Below are positions 60,511 to 64,000 of a DNA stretch of 64,000 nucleotides, piece by piece; position 1 is the first letter of the stretch; each line of letters opens with the position of its first letter. A program made the translations under genes and the position numbers. The notes under the pieces are model-generated. The model was given only the letters and a program-made list of their open reading frames with translations. It was not told where the DNA came from and did no database searches. Source of the stretch: Pseudoalteromonas sp. XMcav2-N (lineage in GTDB: Bacteria > Pseudomonadota > Gammaproteobacteria > Enterobacterales > Alteromonadaceae); assembly GCF_024124545.1 (NCBI RefSeq), contig NZ_JAMXSF010000017.1:62001-126000 (forward strand). Reading direction: 5' to 3'.

Positions 60511-62424
60511 TTAACTGGATTCAGGTAGCCACACACTGGTTCCAGTAGAAGCAATATGGTTCATGTTACTTTTAAGCACTTTGTTACCCACCCGGCTCGA
60601 GGTTTCGGGGCGCGAGACCAGGTACCCCTGAACACAGCGTATGCCCATTTGTTTAACCAGCTCAAACTGATCTACCTGCTCGACCCCTTCGGCAACAATT
60701 TTAAGGTCCAGCTGTGCACCCAGCTCGCTGATTGAATTGAGTATCTTGTAATACTTAGGATTGTCCTTTGCCTGAGAAATAAATAGCTTGTCAATTTTGA
60801 TCACATCAATTGGCAAGTCTGCCAAAGTGCTCAGTGAGCTAAACCCAGTACCGAAGTCATCAATAGCAATAGTGACGCCCGCTGCACGGCAGCGATCCAG
60901 CTGAGCGATGATTTCATTGCTTGCGGTGATCAGTGTTGACTCTGTTATCTCCAGCATTAAAGAGGTGGGAGGCAGACCTGTTTTTTCTAAAGCAGCCATC
61001 ACCCAATCGAAAATAGCGCGGTGTTTGAGCTGGATCCCAGAGACATTGACCGAGATGCGTACTCGTTTCATCCCCGCATTGTGCCAGGCTGACATCTGGC
61101 GACAAGATTCCAGTAAAATCCAGTCCCCAAGATCCAATATGAGGTTCGACTCTTCGGCAATGGGAATAAATTCTGAGGGGGGAATAAGCCCTTCAATCGG
61201 GTGATGCCAACGAGCCAAAGCTTCAAAGTAATCGATTGAACAATCTTCCACATGTACTATGGGTTGAAATGACAGATGAAAATTTTGTGACGCAATTGCC
61301 AGTCGCAACTCTTCGAGTAAGTAATGATAGCGCCTGATTTTGTTACCCATTTCCGGTGAATAAACGCGGAAGATACCCCGGCCATCCGTTTTTGCCCGAT
61401 ACATAGCAACATCAGACATCTGCAGCAAGGCATTTGGGGTCGCTGCGCTGTCTGGGTATACCGCAATACCGATACTTGCGCTGATTTTTACCAGTTTGTT
61501 GCCCAGTACAAAATCACGCTCAATTTCTCCAAGAATGGTCTGCGCCACTTCAGTGCAAAACCCGGTATCTTTCAAGTCTGGTATAAAGATAGAAAACTCA
61601 TCGCCACCAAGCCGCGACAGGTTTTGGTCAAGTCCATGCACAGCATGCAGTGCTTGCAACTGATACTGGCGTACTACCTGGCATAAACGCTCGGCAACCT
61701 GAATTAATATTTCATCACCAAAACTGTGCCCGAACGAATCGTTCACCTGCTTAAATCCGTCAAGGTCGATAAATAATAAGCCACATTTACTTTGCTGTTG
61801 CTCAGCCATCGCCAACTCATTGCTGATGTGCTCAATGTAAGCGTGGCGGTCTATCAGCTTGGTTAGTTTGTCCTGGAAGACATGGCTGTCAGTCTTTATT
61901 TTTATACGCTGAATATTGCTCGCTATGGTATGAACGGCGTGACTTATTTGGGCTACTGAACCTCCAATTGGTAGGGCTTTGTAATCTATTTCAAGATTGC
62001 CAATGATGTCTTGCAGGTCTCGGTCAATATCGGATAGCGCTTTGGTTCGTGCATGTTGTTGTCTTAATTCGCGCAATCTGGTCAGAGTGAGTAACAGCAT
62101 CACCATAATCAGTAACAGCAAAACAGGCGAAGAGAGCACGCGAGTTAAGACGTGCTTTACAGTCACCGAAACGGTGCCCATATGATCTTGCTTAATCAGG
62201 ACATGTGTTTGGCTGTTTACATCCAAAAAACGTTGGTCAGGGAACAGAAACCCAAACCACGGTGTATGTTCAGTTTGTGCGCTTAAGGGCTGTTTATGTA
62301 ATGCCACAGTGGTACGACCGGTTTGAACGTCGACTACATGTTTTGTAAACAGCAGGCTAATGACGATGCCAATCACGACAAAACAGACAATACAGGTTGC
62401 TATATTTTTAAAAACACTTTGCAT
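60511..62424 (-). CDS. Membrane GGDEF-EAL cyclic-di-GMP protein
   Basis: A 637-residue inner-membrane protein: transmembrane helices at about 9-26 and 98-115 flanking a small periplasmic domain, a HAMP-like linker, a GGDEF domain (about 185-340) with an intact RLGGDEF active site, and an EAL domain (about 365-605) with YFEALARW, EITEST, IDDFGTGFSS, KIDKLF, VAEGVE and QGYLVS all present. Both catalytic sites look complete, so the net effect on c-di-GMP cannot be predicted. It ends 15 bases from the convergent regulator gene. Confidence 0.93.
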   Translation of the reverse strand: MQSVFKNIATCIVCFVVIGIVISLLFTKHVVDVQTGRTTVALHKQPLSAQTEHTPWFGFLFPDQRFLDVNSQTHVLIKQDHMGTVSVTVKHVLTRVLSSPVLLLLIMVMLLLTLTRLRELRQQHARTKALSDIDRDLQDIIGNLEIDYKALPIGGSVAQISHAVHTIASNIQRIKIKTDSHVFQDKLTKLIDRHAYIEHISNELAMAEQQQSKCGLLFIDLDGFKQVNDSFGHSFGDEILIQVAERLCQVVRQYQLQALHAVHGLDQNLSRLGGDEFSIFIPDLKDTGFCTEVAQTILGEIERDFVLGNKLVKISASIGIAVYPDSAATPNALLQMSDVAMYRAKTDGRGIFRVYSPEMGNKIRRYHYLLEELRLAIASQNFHLSFQPIVHVEDCSIDYFEALARWHHPIEGLIPPSEFIPIAEESNLILDLGDWILLESCRQMSAWHNAGMKRVRISVNVSGIQLKHRAIFDWVMAALEKTGLPPTSLMLEITESTLITASNEIIAQLDRCRAAGVTIAIDDFGTGFSSLSTLADLPIDVIKIDKLFISQAKDNPKYYKILNSISELGAQLDLKIVAEGVEQVDQFELVKQMGIRCVQGYLVSRPETSSRVGNKVLKSNMNHIASTGTSVWLPESS

Positions 62425-62890
62425 GATTGAGCGTATCCACCTACCTAATGAAATTCATCCCTGCCAGGAGCAGTAAGTATACTATAAATAAGCCCTAAGT
62501 ATGACATGTTTTACACCTAATTCAGGGTGATCTTAATCGCAGCTCAGTGCCTCACTGTATTCTAAATTATTAATACTGCGGTGATGTGTTTGAGATCAAG
62601 TATCAATTAAATTCACTTTACACGAGAATAGTTCTCACCTAACTTTTTAACAAGTTTTGGCGCGTTTATTGCCCGTATACTAATATACAGGCAGTTGTGC
62701 CAGCTTTTCTAAGTGAAAATCACCACATTTGTGCAAGACTGGACTGTCATTGCACTGTAATGAAGCGTACACACTGTATGTAGACAATGAGCAATTATGC
62801 TTTGTAGTTTCACAGCAACCGTTCGTCTAGCTGTAACGGGCACGGCACTGTGGCAAGGATAAACAACCTAGCGGTTTTTTGGAGCCCACA
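62425..62890. promoter_or_regulatory. Regulatory region upstream of the CBM48/malQ genes
   Basis: This 466-base gap has no gene. It holds an imperfect 22-bp palindrome at 62671-62692 (GCCCGTATA-CTAA-TATACAGGC, 8 of 9 arm positions paired) and a smaller dyad GAGAA-TAG-TTCTC at 62624-62636, plus the GGDEF-EAL gene promoter on the left. The dyads are plausible operators for a sugar regulator, but none is identified. Confidence 0.45.
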
Positions 62891-63193
62891 ATGTTAACTA
62901 AGCGTTTTTTCAAAACAAAAAGCGAAGCGGAAGTCACGTTTGAAATCACACATCCGGAAGCTCTTAAAGTTGAGTTGGTCGCAGAATTCAACGACTGGCA
63001 GCCTCTAACGATGAAATTCCACAAAAAAGATAAACGATTTAAGCTTAAGTATCGCTTACCGACCGGGCATGAGTATCATTTTAGATATCTGATTGATGGT
63101 GAATACTGGGACAATGACGAGCAGGCCGATGGTTATGTACCAAACGGCTTCGGGACGCAAAACAGCGTTGTTGATACACGTAAACAGGCCTAA
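62891..63193 (+). CDS. Free-standing CBM48/isoamylase N-terminal-domain protein
   Basis: A 100-residue protein consisting of one early-set beta-sandwich of the glycogen-binding CBM48/AMPK-type: VELVAEFNDWQPLTMKFHKKD, FKLKYRLPTGHEYHFRYLIDGEYWDND, QADGYVPNGFGTQNSVV. Such domains bind alpha-glucans and normally precede GlgB or isoamylase catalytic domains; here there is none. GGAG lies 6 bases before the ATG. It sits 5 bases upstream of malQ, an obvious operon, so it may target or assist that enzyme. Confidence 0.85.
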   Translation: MLTKRFFKTKSEAEVTFEITHPEALKVELVAEFNDWQPLTMKFHKKDKRFKLKYRLPTGHEYHFRYLIDGEYWDNDEQADGYVPNGFGTQNSVVDTRKQA

Positions 63194-63198
63194 GCGCA

Positions 63199-64000
63199 AT
63201 GCAAGGGCTGGAGCAGCTGTTTTACCTGCATGGAGTAGGCTATGACTACACTAAGTATAATGGCGAACATGTCTATTTCGATCACCAAACAAGGCTCAAC
63301 GCGCTACGCTGTTGTGGTGTAAACACCGAAAATGGCTCACAAGTTGATGAGCTGAACTTTGATCTCGATATCAAGCCCTGGCTCAATGTGGTCGAAGAGG
63401 TGACACTGGCTGATGCCAACAGTGGGGAGTTTTCGTTAAAGATATCTGAATCATATCGAAGTGCCTCTATCGTTATTCGTATTCCGGAACTGTCTTTGTC
63501 TGTCACTATCGGATTGTCACAAGCACCGGTGTGCGGTGACTATCGCTATGAAAGTCAGACTTATCTTGAGGTTAAAGTTAAGCTAGGTCAGCTGCCAGTC
63601 GGCTATTTTGAAACGGAAATAGAAGGGCCGTTTGGGACAAAAACAACACAATTGTGGTCAGTGCCACCACGCTGCTACACAATAGAAAACGACCACGAAA
63701 AACGAGTTGGCCTGTCGGTTCAGCTTTACACTTTGTGCAGTGCACGTAATTCAGGCATAGGCGATTTTAGGGATCTATACCAGCTGATCACCAGTGCTGC
63801 TGCCAATCAGTGTGACTTTATTTTGCTCAATCCACTTCACTTGCTATTTGAAGCGCAACCAGAGCGGGCAAGCCCCTATAGTCCTTCTCACCGCTGTCTG
63901 ATTAATCCTTTGTATATTGCACTGGATTGGAGCGTTGAATCGCTCAGCAAAGACTATCATCTGGTTATTGAAACGAGTTATGAGTCTGCTCAGAGCAGCC
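63199..64000 (+). CDS. malQ: 4-alpha-glucanotransferase, partial at window edge
   Basis: Disproportionates maltodextrins. The frame from ATG 63199 runs off the right edge after 267 codons; an MalQ is typically about 700 residues. Visible: N-terminal domain LEQLFYLHGVGYDYTKYNGE, then the start of the GH77 barrel (VGLSVQLYTLCSARNSGIGDF, ILLNPLHLLF, ASPYSPSHRCLINPLYIALD). These motifs are specific for MalQ of proteobacteria. It begins 5 bases after the CBM48-like gene stop. No strong ribosome-binding site, suggesting translational coupling. Catalytic residues lie beyond the window. Confidence 0.92.
   Translation, partial: MQGLEQLFYLHGVGYDYTKYNGEHVYFDHQTRLNALRCCGVNTENGSQVDELNFDLDIKPWLNVVEEVTLADANSGEFSLKISESYRSASIVIRIPELSLSVTIGLSQAPVCGDYRYESQTYLEVKVKLGQLPVGYFETEIEGPFGTKTTQLWSVPPRCYTIENDHEKRVGLSVQLYTLCSARNSGIGDFRDLYQLITSAAANQCDFILLNPLHLLFEAQPERASPYSPSHRCLINPLYIALDWSVESLSKDYHLVIETSYESAQSS

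Noticed and set aside
1..64000. CRISPR arrays, insertion sequences, tRNA or rRNA genes, phage genes
   Set aside because: No regularly spaced repeats, transposase or integrase frames, cloverleaf-like sequences or rRNA signatures were seen.

Overview
The window is a gene-dense gammaproteobacterial chromosome segment. The PqiABC, UshA, PPC, Cdd, Udp, AstA and MalQ orthologues, the Oar-like TonB receptor, the VF530 and DUF6058-like small proteins and a GlyGly-CTERM sorting tail together point to Pseudoalteromonas or a close relative in Alteromonadales; this assignment is an inference from gene content. There are no tRNA or rRNA genes, CRISPR arrays, insertion sequences or prophage. Both edges cut genes: a Sel1-repeat protein on the left (minus strand) and malQ on the right (plus strand).

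Layout. 1-5.9 kb: Sel1 protein, a Fur-box-controlled small RNA with a RyhB-like core (minus strand), ppc, a SpoIIAA/STAS-like protein, and convergent cdd and udp. 6-10.2 kb: membrane protein DUF2189, an arginase-family enzyme, an orphan amino-acid-type binding protein and several small conserved proteins. 10.2-12.9 kb: tyrosine/homogentisate catabolism (hmgA, maiA) with a divergent MarR regulator and a palindromic operator between them. 12.9-20.7 kb: a group that fits scavenging of extracellular nucleic acids and phosphate (S1/P1 nuclease plus Oar-like TonB receptor, phosphonate-binding-like protein plus membrane protein, UshA). 20.7-28.9 kb: pitrilysin-like lipoprotein protease, GNAT acetyltransferase, pqiABC lipid-transport operon and a thioesterase.

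29-38 kb: dnaK-dnaJ with a sigma-32-type promoter, ybaK, a FadE-type acyl-CoA dehydrogenase with a FadR-like operator at its start, a phosphotransferase overlapping an EamA transporter. 37.8-46.8 kb: secreted and envelope proteins: S8 protease with PKD and chitin-binding domains, orphan sugar-binding-type protein, cytochrome b562, TonB receptor, and a large Asp-box repeat protein with GlyGly-CTERM tail. 47-57.5 kb: a dihydrodipicolinate synthase of unusually plant-like sequence, rhlE, GST, AbgT transporter, RNase Z, a PPK2-DUF2252 coupled pair and a short DUF1338 enzyme.

57.6-64 kb: astA and astC (arginine succinyltransferase pathway) with a divergent Lrp/AsnC regulator, a GGDEF-EAL protein, then a free-standing CBM48-like protein directly upstream of malQ. 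The strongest unexpected signals are the RyhB-like sRNA at 658-822, the plant-type DapA, the nuclease/receptor/nucleotidase group and the FadR-like site overlapping the fadE ribosome-binding site.
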